Assembly (NCBI GenBank): GCA_019925095.2
Contig: CM034408.1
Coordinates: 2,666,001 to 2,730,000, forward strand
DNA length: 64,000 nt
DNA from: Dendrolimus kikuchii
Lineage: Eukaryota > Arthropoda > Insecta > Lepidoptera > Lasiocampidae
Direction: 5' to 3'
The notes beneath the pieces are model-generated. The model did no database searches. It saw only the letters and a program-made list of their open reading frames with translations, and was not told the origin of the DNA. The translations under genes and the position numbers were made by a program. Positions 45,037-54,985 of the stretch are shown here, one piece after another (position 1 is the stretch's first letter; each line of letters starts with the position of its first letter).

Positions 45037-45074
45037 TTAATTTAATATTCCGTGGTTAACGTAACTAATATTTT

Positions 45075-45175
<101 letters not shown>

Positions 45176-45623
45176 ATAAGACAATGTATGTATAATTTAA
45201 GACCTGTATAAATTGATCGTGTACTAGCAGAAGGTGATGTCAGGAGCCTTAAAAACAGACGAGCGTGCATGACAAGAACTATGAATGTCAAAGAGGCAAG
45301 TGAGGTGTGTAAGAATAAGCCTGAATGGTGCTCTGTTGTTCGTGCCTACCCCGCAAGGGAACTGGTGTGAAGTTATGTATGTATGTATATGTTAATGTTA
45401 GTGGCTAAAGTTTTTATTGGTAACTTGCAAGAGCACCTTAAACAGTTCAATATTTCTTGTCAAAAGGAACAATAGTCGTTGACTGTTTTTTTTATTGCAT
45501 GAGTTCAGCAAATAGGCAGACGGCTCATCTGATGGAAAGTCGTTACTATCGCCTATGAACATTTGTAACACCGAAAGTGCTACCAATGTGCTGCTGCTCT
45601 CTAAAGGAAGACTGGAACCTGGC

Positions 45624-45858
45624 TGTTAAAAAAATCGACTCGGCAATATCTTTGGAAGCTTTATTTATTGATAAATTGATATAATTTTAAGAGAGGAAAA
45701 AAAACGTCTTTTTTTATATATCTATATTCTGACAACACATTTTCAAATACAGTGACAAATAATAAAAACAACAACATATCAAAAAGTATGGTATAAAACA
45801 TGGAGGTTCTACTCCGAACATCTTCCAAACACAAAGAGACAAGGTTTAATTTCGAACA
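45624..45858 (-). repeat. 3' LTR of the BEL/Pao element
   Basis: 235 bp. Differs from the other LTR by one base that I can find (CTACTCCG against CTACGCCG, near 45813). On the minus strand it has TATAAAAAAAG and AATAAATAAAG motifs fitting a promoter and a poly(A) signal. Confidence 0.95.
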
Positions 45859-45965
45859 TCCTCCCAACTCAAAAAAAGATAAATGTTAGTCCCTTTATAA
45901 TGTGTATAGAATTCAAACAGTTCGGCAGTTCAACTGTCCTCCACACTTCGAGTCGTCTACTGTCG

Positions 45966-47549
45966 TTATATACTATCTCCAGCGTTTTGCCTATTGTTGT
46001 AGTATTTAATACGTCCAGCTTTTACAACCGCCAAACCGGCTGCAGTTTTGGAGCTGTGGAAGTTATTAAAAACAGCATTCCCATTGCTCCATCCTTTCTT
46101 TTTATCAATGTTTCTGTTAAACCAATAAGCTCCTTCAATATCTTTTCTTCTATCTATATTTAAACAACATGTCCCTTCTTTAAAACTTCCATTATTTCTC
46201 TTCCTTTCAAAGGAAGTAGTTTTTGTGTTAATGTTTACCTTCTGATGTGATGTAGAACCTTTCGAAGAAGGTGACACCGTTGATGGTGTTGTAGATTCTT
46301 TACGCACAACCTTGTTTGACGTGTTTTGTTCAGGACAAAGGGCGGTATTGTGTCTTTTTCCACATATAAGACATTTTATATGCAATTTACAAAATTTAGC
46401 AATGTGCCCTTTCTTTAAACATAATTCACATGCTCGTCTTGTCCTTATGTGCGCTTTTCGTTGTTTTAGGGTCATTTTATATATCTTAAAACATTCAGCT
46501 GAGCTGTGATTTTCTTTATCGCACCAAATACACGCTGTTTTCTTTTCTTTTTTGTTTGTGTTGATGAGACACTCCGCCGTATGTTCCCTTGTTGTGTTGG
46601 TATCTTCATGCGCGGTGAATGTGCTTCTCGCCATATTAAAACGCTGTTCACTTTCTACCTCCTTCCTAAGGAATGTCAATAAATGATTCAGCTCTTCTTC
46701 CACCTTATTACTATGTATAGCTGAACGTTCCCATGCCTTAAGGATTTCCTGAGGTAGCGCCGACTCTACCATGGGTAGTATAAACGCAGCATGATTTTTT
46801 GATATACCTAATGTTTCAAGGGCCCTCAAATGTGCACTCAATTTATCGTATAATGATACGAGAGACTCCTCTTGATTTTTATTTAATATTAATTGTAGAA
46901 GTTCTCGTACATAATGTTGCGTAAGAAGTTCCTCTCTAGCGTACCTTGACATGAGATGTTCCATGCATTTGACATAGTTCTCATTCGAGACCGGATAACT
47001 TTCTACTAGAGTTCTAGCCTCGGTATGTGGTACGACAGCTTGTAACAAATACTGGAACTTGTCTTCATCTTCTAACACTGAACTTTCATGGATCTTTTTA
47101 AACTGATTCCAAAATGGAAGCCAATTTTTCACGCTACCATCAAATTTCGTAATTTCTATCTTTGGTAAACGTATTTTTAGGGATTGACTATGAAGAAATG
47201 ACTCACACTTTTGTGGAATACTCCTCTCCTCCTTCTGTTTTTCCAACAACATTTCACACTTCGTTAATATGCGTAGCCATCTCGAAGTATAATTTTCAAT
47301 TTCTTCCAATTCTTTCCCCAGTTGGTCTTCCGAAAAATCCGGGTTAGATGTAATTATATCTTTTATCTTTCCGTCAATTGTTTGTAGAGCTTCATGGTAT
47401 TGCTTTAACTGCTTCTTTGCAGATTCTACTTCGAAGAAGTCCGTTTGCGGGCTTTCTAGAACCCCTTCCAAACAGTTGGCATTCTTTGAAAATAATCGCC
47501 GCATAACGGATCTTTCTTTCTTTTTTGCATCCAACTCCACGGTCGCCAT
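45966..47549 (-). CDS. gag: BEL/Pao Gag polyprotein, 527 residues
   Basis: Structural protein that assembles the retrotransposon's particle and packages its RNA. Residues 20-120 are charged and probably helical. Residues about 128-280 match the BEL/Pao Gag core known as DUF1759 (LPKIEITKFDG, NWLPFWNQFKK, KFQYLLQAV, LYDKLSAHLRALETLG). Three zinc knuckles follow: C340-C343-H348-C353, C374-C377-H382-C387 and C393-C396-H400-C405 (the last with CX2CX3HX4C). There is a Lys/Ser-rich tail and no protease DSG motif. The frame is uninterrupted. The start is fixed by the junction: the A of ATG is the last LTR base and TG belongs to the primer site. About 107 bases separate the stop from the 3' LTR. The short non-native C-terminus suggests that pol was removed by an internal deletion. 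Confidence 0.93.
   Translation of the reverse strand: MATVELDAKKKERSVMRRLFSKNANCLEGVLESPQTDFFEVESAKKQLKQYHEALQTIDGKIKDIITSNPDFSEDQLGKELEEIENYTSRWLRILTKCEMLLEKQKEERSIPQKCESFLHSQSLKIRLPKIEITKFDGSVKNWLPFWNQFKKIHESSVLEDEDKFQYLLQAVVPHTEARTLVESYPVSNENYVKCMEHLMSRYAREELLTQHYVRELLQLILNKNQEESLVSLYDKLSAHLRALETLGISKNHAAFILPMVESALPQEILKAWERSAIHSNKVEEELNHLLTFLRKEVESEQRFNMARSTFTAHEDTNTTREHTAECLINTNKKEKKTACIWCDKENHSSAECFKIYKMTLKQRKAHIRTRRACELCLKKGHIAKFCKLHIKCLICGKRHNTALCPEQNTSNKVVRKESTTPSTVSPSSKGSTSHQKVNINTKTTSFERKRNNGSFKEGTCCLNIDRRKDIEGAYWFNRNIDKKKGWSNGNAVFNNFHSSKTAAGLAVVKAGRIKYYNNRQNAGDSI
47531..47548 (-). promoter_or_regulatory. primer binding site (PBS)
   Basis: Directly next to the 5' LTR on the minus strand: TGGCGACCGTGGAG. 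It begins TGG, complementary to a tRNA CCA end. TGGCGACCG is what I remember for elements primed by tRNA-Arg, but the tRNA is not verified. Confidence 0.7.
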
Positions 47550-47783
47550 GTTAAAAAAATCGACTCGGCAATATCTTTGGAAGCTTTATTTATTGATAAA
47601 TTGATATAATTTTAAGAGAGGAAAAAAAACGTCTTTTTTTATATATCTATATTCTGACAACACATTTTCAAATACAGTGACAAATAATAAAAACAACAAC
47701 ATATCAAAAAGTATGGTATAAAACATGGAGGTTCTACGCCGAACATCTTCCAAACACAAAGAGACAAGGTTTAATTTCGAACA
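47549..47783 (-). repeat. 5' LTR of the BEL/Pao element
   Basis: 235 bp with the same ends as the left LTR. It would drive transcription leftward into gag. Small open frames within both LTRs are not genes. Confidence 0.95.
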
Positions 47784-48039
47784 CTGGCTAATGATGTCGA
47801 AACACAACTCAAAGTTGTTATGGCGGCATACTTTAGGCCAAAGGTGGTAGCTATCTAGACGGGCAAATACCCATCTGGCTGTGGGTCGTTTTGTCGCCTC
47901 TTACGACAGGCTGCCCGACCGCAGGTAATTTTATTCTTTCTCCGTTCCTGCGCGGATAAAAACTGTTCATGTTTATCTCAAAAATGTTAACCTCTTATTA
48001 CTGTAAATGTATTTTTTAAACTTAAATCACACCATCAAA

Positions 48040-48384
48040 CGCCCAGGGTCCGTTTTCCTACTTTAGAAATGCCCCGACTAGGAGAAGGAGCGAGATGCAA
48101 TGCCCCTCCGTCTGAAAGAAAGACCTTCCGCCGAGGCTATTGTCGTCCCTTGCAGTCGCAGGCAGGCTTAAGCCTATCTATTATTATTGGTTGTACATAT
48201 TCTTTGTACGTGTGGGGAATCGTTTGCGACTTCAATTATCAGCGCCATCTATTGGCTTATAAGTGTTCCATTACTCTACTTTTTCTCCTTCACTTCGCGT
48301 AGTTCTCGTCAAGACAGCATTTCTTGGGCTTTCCCCTTCTACCAAGAACACGCGGTGGTGTCACGGCTAGATATTTCTAGCCAC
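48040..48384 (+). repeat. repeat G, copy 1
   Basis: AGGCTTAAGCCTATC, AATATTCTTTGTACG (here CATATTCTTTGTACG), CAGCGCCATCTATTGGCTTA and GTGTTCCA occur in the same order, reversed, at 62885-63120. GC-rich start. Class unknown, possibly a LINE 3' portion. Confidence 0.6.
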
Positions 48385-48562
48385 CGTCACTTTATAGTAA
48401 GCAACATTCGTACCTAAATAGTTTTCTTGTTGCAAATGATATTTTTACTATAATTTCGTTTTAAGTTTTTCAATTTACTTTAGAATAGACCCTAGAGAAC
48501 CAAAACTTGAAAATCTTAAAACTAAATAATAGTTTAAAATAATATTTGCATCAAGAAAACTA
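48385..48562. mobile_element. MITE-D relative, right arm hit by RTE-A
   Basis: TCACTTTATAGTAAGCAACA and TTTTCTTGTTGCAAATGATA at the left are echoed in reverse by ATATTTGCATCAAGAAAAC at the right. The RTE-A insertion lies in that right arm. Confidence 0.6.
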
Positions 48563-48935
48563 CATACATAACTTCACGCCAGTTCCCTTGCGGGGTAGGC
48601 ACGAATAACAGAGTGCCATTTAGGCTTATTCTTACACACCTCACTTGCCTCTTTGACATTCATAACTCTTGTCATGCACGCTCGTCTGTTCTTAAGGCTC
48701 CTGACATCACCTTCTGCTAGTACACGATCAATTTGATCATGGAAGGTGTGTCGTGGCCTTCCACGACTTCTGCATCCATCCACTTTTGCATTGTATATCT
48801 GTTTAGTCATTCTTTCATCATGCATTCTTTCCACATGACCGAACCACCGGAGCATTCCTTTCCTTACCTTCACCCCGACACTCTCTTTCAGACCAACTCT
48901 CTTTCTTACTTCGGTATTACGAAGAAGAAAGAGAT
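48563..48935 (-). mobile_element. RTE-A LINE, 5' truncated
   Basis: Minus frame 48939-48574 carries NTEVRKRVGLKESVGVK to YPARELA. A 12-bp duplication, TCAAGAAAACTA, lies at 48551-48562 and 48936-48947. The first residues of the open frame come from flanking DNA. Confidence 0.92.
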
Positions 48936-48947
48936 TCAAGAAAACTA

Positions 48948-49338
48948 TTCATAATAAGTCAGTATATTATAAATTGTGTATCCCTAGACTTATGACTAGT
49001 ACTAGTATTATACAAATTGTCCAGGGCTCAAATATATTGTGCTGAATAATCCTCAAGAGAATGTCTATACGTTAGATCTGCTACGGGTGGTCTTACCATG
49101 TATCTAATTGAATTAAATGACTCGAGACGTATCAAGTTTCACATTGTTAGCTATTGCAACGATGATCTTGTGTTGCATAATGTATTGAGGAACTCATATT
49201 CAAGAGGTATGAAGAATTTTAAATCTATGTTACATATATTGGCTATAGCGTGGGAAGTATGAAAAGCAAATATAAACATTAACTTCAAAACACGATAAGT
49301 ATGAATTTACTACTATAATAATAATTTAATTAAAGTAT
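48948..49338. other. no feature recognised
   Basis: AT-rich; nothing recognised. Confidence 0.4.
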
Positions 49339-49672
49339 AATAGAATTATACTTTATAACATGACAGATAAAGTGAAGAAATTCAAGTACAGAAAGCTATA
49401 GATGACCAAAAGCAATTTTTTCCAGACAACCTTTAGATGTATAGAAAAGTTTTTGAATTATAAACATAGTACTTTGAATTTACTTCAGTGACTTAACTAT
49501 TATGGACATAATATATTTTGCATCCATATTATTTAGGTTACTGAAGTAAATATTTACATTTAAAAGTTTACTATACAACCTGTCTGGAAGAAATGGATTT
49601 TAATCATCTATAGTTTTCTGTACTTAAACGTCTTCAACTGCATCTTTTATGCAATAAAGTATTATTCTATTC
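49339..49672. repeat. two LINE-F tails as a large inverted repeat
   Basis: Left arm (49339 to about 49510) and right arm (about 49518-49672) match over most of their length: AAGTACAGAAARCTATAGATG, TTCCAGACA and TTTACTTCAGT are mirrored. CTTTATAACAT / ATGCAATAAAG sit at the outer ends. The right half reads as a LINE-F tail in plus, the left in minus. Confidence 0.7.
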
Positions 49673-50440
49673 TAATTATCTTCATTATAAACTTCAATTT
49701 TCTTCATACCTCTTCTTTCTTCTCTTATTTCATATATTCCTATTTATCTGAGGTCGGCATTGTCTCTGTCTGTCATACATCTCAAATTCACAAGTTTGTA
49801 TTCAAACTAAATTCTATTGGAGAACATTGTTTGATAGTCTTACATATCATTTAAAATTAAGTCTATTTCTTGCTCTATATAGGTATATACCACCTCGCAT
49901 CATATTATTATTATTTAAAGACGAAAAACGGCAAGAACCTCCGTACTAATACGTCTAAGGTTCTTTTTATTTCATCCTTTATTCTGGCATATGTCTTTTG
50001 TCTCATCAGAAATCTTTATATGATTCTTCAATCCATTTACCGCATTTTTGGTCAAACTTTACTATAAATCCATCAATTGTCGAGTTCAACACACATAGCT
50101 CGGCAGTCGCTACTTCTTTTGCTTTAACAGCATTCTTCTGCTTTAACAGCACTTACAATTTTTTTCAGAGCGGTGATAGAATTACAATGTTTTGTAGGTA
50201 ATCTGTAAAATTCTGTGTTAATTTTGAGATATCCATTATTTTCATGCTCACACTTCTCATATGGTTGACCCAAAAAATTATGGATTTACGTCTTAAAAAA
50301 TGACACGAATATTGCCTATTCACAATAAGGGATGACCAAGACCGCACGATATGGAGGAGAAAAAGTAGGAAATCGCATCCAGACTCCGAATGTTCTGATG
50401 ATGAACTTCACATGCTTATTTATACTACAAACTCGTAGGA
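49673..50440. other. no feature recognised
   Basis: AT-rich with small frames lacking motifs. AAAAACGGCAAGAACCTCCG near 49923 is unremarkable. Confidence 0.4.
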
Positions 50441-50444
50441 GTAC

Positions 50445-50702
50445 TCGTAAGATGCGACTTGACAACTCACAGCCAGGTGGTAGGGCATTTGCCCGACTGG
50501 ATGGCTACCACCCCTGGTCTAAAGTATGTCGCCATAACAACCTTGAGTTGTGTTCCGGCATTAGTGACCAGGTTCCAGTCTCCCTTAAGAGAGCAGCAGC
50601 GCATTTGTAGCAACTTTGGTGTTGCAAATGTCCATAGGCGATGGTAACCGCTTTCCACCAAGTGGGCCGTCTGCCTGTCTGCTGATCTCCAGCAAAAAAA
50701 GA
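50445..50702 (+). mobile_element. SINE-A, 5' truncated
   Basis: Starts in TCGTAAGATGCGACTTGAC and ends CTCCAGCAAAAAAAG. GCGACATACTTTAGACC subgroup (seen in reverse). Confidence 0.88.
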
Positions 50703-51562
50703 CTTAAAATTATTGATCACAACGGGTAGATAGCAATTATGATCATATACTCTCTGTTCTCGTAATGAAAAGAGATACAGAACCATGAGTCTGTCTATAA
50801 TCAGCTTTACTTACCCTTTACCTTAGCCAACGGCTTACGCTTGCAATGTTTAGTTTATCACTTTGATTCGTCGCGCCTAATCGCGCAGAAAGGCCGACAG
50901 TCGTCGCCGGCGCAGCATTCATTACGCACGCGCTGCAATAATTTTACCTATTAACTTTCATAATTCTATTCAGATCACTTCTCCGATCTAAAATATTTTT
51001 TAATTTGTAAAATTAAATATGTTATTAATGATGTAATTATTATAGTTATTTATACTACGGCATTTTGTTTTCGTTGTGAGAAATGTAAACATTTCTTTGG
51101 AAAGTTTTTTAAATTATGGAGTATTTTCAGTGTTTTTAAGTTGGAAATTTTTCGTGAGTATTGTGAATTGCGGTGGACCGGTCATTTATTTAGGTTTTTA
51201 AAAACTCTTGTTGTTGGAAATTCATATTAAACTTAAATGAAATGTGAACCTTTATTTGGAAATCTTTCGAGTTTTGGATTGTTTTGAGTGTTATTGAGTT
51301 GGAATTAGTTTTTATAAGTGTTGTGAATTTAATTCTTGATTTTGGGGGCATGGCAATATTGAATTTCTTACGTCTTTAAAGGACCTAGCGATAGGTTTGT
51401 TTATATTAAAAAATATAATGATAAACGTACGAGATAAAGGCAAAGTCGAAATCTTCGGATGATTCGTGTCAGACAGGATTAGTGTATTATCATTCACGTG
51501 GTTTTATTGTGACGTAAAGAAGTTTCGGAGATCAATCACATATTCTCAGCGCGTCATCGCAA
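50703..51562. other. AT-rich with one CpG-rich patch
   Basis: The CpG-rich patch at 50868-50940 (GTCGTCGCCGGCGCAGC) could be promoter or 5' UTR sequence for the candidate exon downstream. No direct evidence. Confidence 0.35.
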
Positions 51563-51649
51563 ATGGCTCGTTTGACGACAAGCGCTGTGCACTTCTGCCA
51601 GCGGCTGCAGGAGCTTTATCCTATGAAATTGCAAATGGCTACAAAACAG
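51563..51649 (+). CDS. possible first coding exon (speculative)
   Basis: An ATG in good context (GCAAATGGCT) opens 29 codons starting MARLTTSAVHFCQRLQELYP and ending in phase 0 at ACAAAACAG|GTTTGT, a plausible donor. The amino-acid mix looks protein-like. I do not recognise it and see no matching second exon in the rest of the window. Confidence 0.28.
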
Positions 51650-51711
51650 GTTTGTTATATCCTTGAATACATAATCCCACGTCAAAACGAAAGCCACCGT
51701 CACATTGTGGT

Positions 51712-51862
51712 CCGGCATTAGTGACCAGGTTCCAGTCCCATTTACGAGTCCGGCAGCACATTGGTAGCACCTTTAGTGCTGCAAATGTTTATAGACGACG
51801 GTAACCACTTTCCATCACAATTGGCCCGTCAGCCTCTCTGCTTTACTCCAGGAATAAAAAAA
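51712..51862 (+). mobile_element. SINE-A, 5' truncated and diverged
   Basis: GTCCGGCATTAGTGACCAGG to CTCCAGGAATAAAAAAAAC. Strong divergence around GTTTATAGACGACGG shows an old copy. LINE coding sequence follows directly. Confidence 0.8.
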
Positions 51863-51865
51863 ACA

Positions 51866-52076
51866 CCGTTAGTCAGGACAAAGCGCTTCGCTTCATGTTT
51901 TCTGGCGCGCACTGCCAAAGAATGGAATAATTTGCTGGCGTCTATTATTCCTGAAAAATACATGTCTTGAAGTCACGAGTGAGTAGGTCTCTTCTAGGTA
52001 AGCATGCTCCATCCTAGATCGCATAATCACTCAACATCGGGTGAGAGACAGTGGTCAAACGCAAACCTACACATTC
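51866..52076 (+). pseudogene. LINE C-terminal remnant (CR1/Jockey type)
   Basis: TKRFASCFLARTAKEWNNLL then IPEKY followed by a stop; after a frame change SRVxxxLLGKHAPS can be followed. This resembles the TARxWNSLP...FPxxY C-terminus common to CR1- and Jockey-type proteins. Frameshifted and dead. Confidence 0.6.
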
Positions 52077-52104
52077 ATAAAAAAGTCTGGAAATGTGTTT
52101 ATTA

Positions 52105-52486
52105 TATATATCTCATTATATTAACACGTGAAGCAAAACCTTTGTACCCACCCCTTTTTACGAAAATTGCGCGGACGGAGGAGTATGAAATTTCGCACAC
52201 TTATAGTTTATATAGAGAAGGAGTGCAGAATGCTAATATTTTTTTAAAATTATGCATAAAAAATACATTAAATCAATAAAAAAACATTACACACACTACC
52301 ATGTATTTGACACACACACGCATATATATACTCTTTTGTTTATTGTTAAAGTCAAATGAACAGTGTAGCCTTGGCGAAATCTGTGATTATAGAAGTATAG
52401 TCTTTGACAACAGAACCTTAATAATGTTCAAACTTATAATTTAAATTAATTATTGTCGATTTTCGACCACTAGGCGACCACTAGTA
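52105..52486 (+). mobile_element. Helitron-B, near full length
   Basis: ATTATATTAACACGTGAAGC to the terminal hairpin GTCGATTTTCGAC and CTAGGCGACCACTAG|T. The hairpin is slightly shortened. Confidence 0.78.
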
Positions 52487-52924
52487 CATATATACATAAT
52501 ATAAGTAATGGTGAAAACTGCTTAAAAATCCATTGCGTGGTTTAGCACAATTACACTGGTATTTGCCTGCTGCTTCGCTTACAATATACAAAAAACCTAA
52601 TTAAGTTTTTATGTAAGTAAAATAGAGCTACATACCAGAATTTGAACCATGGTGTATTGTGTTACTATAATGCTAACAGATGTTTACACAAGAAAAGTTA
52701 ATTGATAAAGCCTTCTTTACTACATACTTATTTAGATATTTCTATACTCTGTATGCAATTACGTGTTTCTAATTTTATGTCTCGCGTTTTCTAGCCGCTT
52801 ATTTAGAAAGCTTTAGTAATTGCATATTATTATATAGTTTCTAGTTAGTGCACATAGACTATAGTAAGCAGTAAGCCCAGACTTACCTGTGATGTGCAGT
52901 GCATCGTTTCGTCATTGATCATCT
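52487..52924. other. no feature recognised
   Basis: AT-rich spacer between two Helitron-B copies. Confidence 0.4.
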
Positions 52925-53470
52925 ATATATTAATACGTGAAGCAAAAAGTTAGTACTCCTTTTTACGACAATTGCGCGGACGGAGGAGTAAGAAATTTCG
53001 CACACTTATAGTTTATATAGAGAAGAATAAAGAATAAAAAATAACATATTTCACATGCTTCCATTTATTTGACACACACACGCATGTATACTTTTTTGTT
53101 TATTGTTCAAGTCAAATGAACAATGTAGCCTTGGCGAAATCTGTGATTATAGAAGTATAGTCTTTGACATTGAGTTTTTGGCGGGAACTGAAAGGAGACG
53201 TGCTGTGCAGTTTTATTTTCTAAAAATGTGTAAAATTACTCTAAAATGAACAATAGTTGTAGGATATTGATAGTTTTTGAGTAGTAATTATGTGTTTTTG
53301 CGAGAAATGTGAACTATATAGCCAAATGTGGCGTTTCGGGTTTTCACAAGAACTCCGTTGAATGACGTCGATTGTAGCCTACAATACAACGGCGCCTGGC
53401 TTAAAGGCCTAGTTGCCAGTCTTTGACATTAATTATTATGGTCAAATTTCGACCACGGGCGACCACTAGT
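52924..53470 (+). mobile_element. Helitron-B with repeat C inserted
   Basis: The 5' end A|TCTATATATTAATACG and 3' end GACCACTAG|T obey the Helitron A-T insertion rule. An internal part around TGCAGAATGCTAATATT is deleted. Removing 53172-53430 restores the usual order. Confidence 0.82.
53172..53417 (+). mobile_element. repeat C inside Helitron-B
   Basis: Flanked by a 13-bp direct repeat, AGTCTTTGACATT (53159-53171 and 53418-53430). The 3' A-rich tail seen at 34520-34860 is missing; the copy stops at GGCCTAGTTGCC. Confidence 0.8.
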
Positions 53471-53749
53471 TTTAAAATATTAAGTAATCTACATTAGAAA
53501 TGCGAATGTGAGTGTTTTTTGTTATGCTTTCACGTCTTAATTGTTCAACCGATATTCATGAAATTTTGCAAAATGGTTTTCAGGGATACATATCTTTCAT
53601 TGCGAAAAAAGTGCCGTTCCCGAGGGATATAAAATTACGAATAGATACGAACTTGAACAAATATCAATGTGTGTTTGTCAGCGGAAGTTACTTTTTAATC
53701 CAACCTATTAATCGGATTCTATTGACAAAATTTTCAAATGTGACTGGTA

Positions 53750-54072
53750 ATTTTTTTATACTTTTTATTGCAGGAGTACAGCAGACAGGCAGACGGCCCA
53801 CTTGATGGAAAGCGGTTACCATCGCCTATAGACATTTGCAACACCAAAGGCGCTATAAATGCGCTGCTGCTCTCTTAAGGGAAACTAGAACCTGGTCATT
53901 AATGCCGGAACACAACTCAAAGTTGCTATGGCGGCATGCTCTAGACTAGCGGTGGTAGCCATCCAGTCGGGCAAATGCCCTACCACCTGGCTGTGGGTTG
54001 TTTTGTCGCCTCTTACGACAGGCCGCCGGGCTGCAGGAAATTGTATTATTTCTCCGTTCCTACACGGATGAT
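53750..54072 (-). mobile_element. SINE-A, full length
   Basis: GGCGGCATGCTCTAGAC subgroup. Head slightly altered (CCTACACGGATGATAA). Confidence 0.9.
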
Positions 54073-54114
54073 AACATAATATAGTTCCCGAATATAGCTC
54101 GCATAAAATATATT

Positions 54115-54562
54115 GTAGACTAGGACATGCCTGCGAATTCGTCCACGCTTGACTTGAAATTTCCTGGGACTCACGGGATACTAAGTACCGCAGCATTTAA
54201 ATAAATAATGTAATATATCGTTTTAGTGAAAACCGTATCGGAATAAGCTAATTGTTATGCATCCGTACAACTACAAACCACTGGCAAGATTCCTGGGATA
54301 AAAAATGTATATTTTATTTCATGAAATTTGCTATCGATCAGTAATAAAAAATCACATTGGAATTCGAATCTCTTTTTTAATCTGACCATTTAAAATCAGT
54401 CCCAGAAAAATACCCTCAGGATTCCCAAGATAAAAAGTAGTCCAGATTTTAAGCTCAAGAATTAGATGTCGATCAGCGAAAACCGCTTCGAAATCGGCCC
54501 AGTAGTTTTAACGTGAATCTCGAAGAAACAGACAAACGGATAGATATATTAACACTTTATTT
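54115..54562 (+). mobile_element. Helitron-like element M, copy 2
   Basis: GCGAATTCGTCCACGCTTGA, CTATCGATCAGTAATAAAAA and GAAATCGGCCCAGTAGTTTT follow the order of 25975-26345. It carries about 100 extra bases near 54200-54300. Confidence 0.6.
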
Positions 54563-54565
54563 AGT

Positions 54566-54646
54566 TTAGTTCATAGGCGACGGTAACCGCTTTCCATCAG
54601 GTGGGCCACCTATCTGTCTGATGTACCCCAGCTAATAATATAAAAA
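54566..54646 (+). mobile_element. old SINE-A 3' end
   Basis: TCATAGGCGACGGTAACCGC, TCCATCAGGTGGGCCACC and CCCCAGCTAATAATATAAAA. It resembles the ancient copy at 9305-9440. Confidence 0.55.
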
Positions 54647-54651
54647 GTTTC

Positions 54652-54785
54652 CAACTGACGCCATTCAACGGAGTTCTTGTAACAACTCGAAAGACTTGGC
54701 TACACAGTTCACATTTCTCACAAAATACTTAATTGTTGTTCAACTTTCTATCCTGCAACTATTGTTCATTTCAAAGTAATATTTA
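54652..54785 (-). mobile_element. repeat C fragment
   Basis: CATTCAACGGAGTTCTTGTA through AACTATTGTTCATTTCAAAG. Both ends are missing. Confidence 0.65.
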
Positions 54786-54805
54786 TTATACATTATATTT
54801 TTTTT

Positions 54806-54985
54806 TATCGTGGTATAGGTTCGCATTTCACAGCTATCTCACCTGATGTTAAGTGAAAACGCGATCTACGATGAATCACGCTTACCTAGACCTATTCACT
54901 CGTGACTTGATGACCACTGGTTTGTATGAATCGAGGAATACAGACTCCAGGAAATTGATTTATTCGACAGTGGTGCCGAAAAAAA
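54806..54985 (-). mobile_element. retroposon 3' end
   Basis: T-run then ATCGTGGTATAGGTTCGCAT and CTCACCTGATGTTAAGTGAA. The reverse reads as a LINE tail with ACATCAGGTGAG, a phrase I know from lepidopteran retroposons. Confidence 0.5.

Larger units (their letters stand above)
45624..47783 (-). mobile_element. BEL/Pao LTR retrotransposon, gag-only, 2160 bp
   Basis: Two 235-bp LTRs with TGTT...AACA ends, a 5-bp target duplication CTGGC (45619-45623 and 47784-47788), a tRNA-type primer site directly inside the right LTR, a GGGAGGA purine tract directly inside the left one, and one long Gag ORF. The 1690-bp interior lacks protease, reverse transcriptase, RNase H and integrase. It cannot move without a helper but keeps all cis-acting parts. 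Confidence 0.95.
45488..47960 (-). mobile_element. SINE-A split by a BEL/Pao element
   Basis: The 3' half is 45488-45623 and the 5' half 47784-47960; the head CCTGCGCGGATAAAA is at the right edge. Joined at the duplicated CTGGC, they form a normal SINE-A. The SINE is more diverged from consensus than most copies. Confidence 0.92.

Noticed and set aside
45661..45867. 68-73-codon ORFs in both LTRs
   Set aside because: Identical frames in the two LTRs are by-products of LTR duplication and have no domain.
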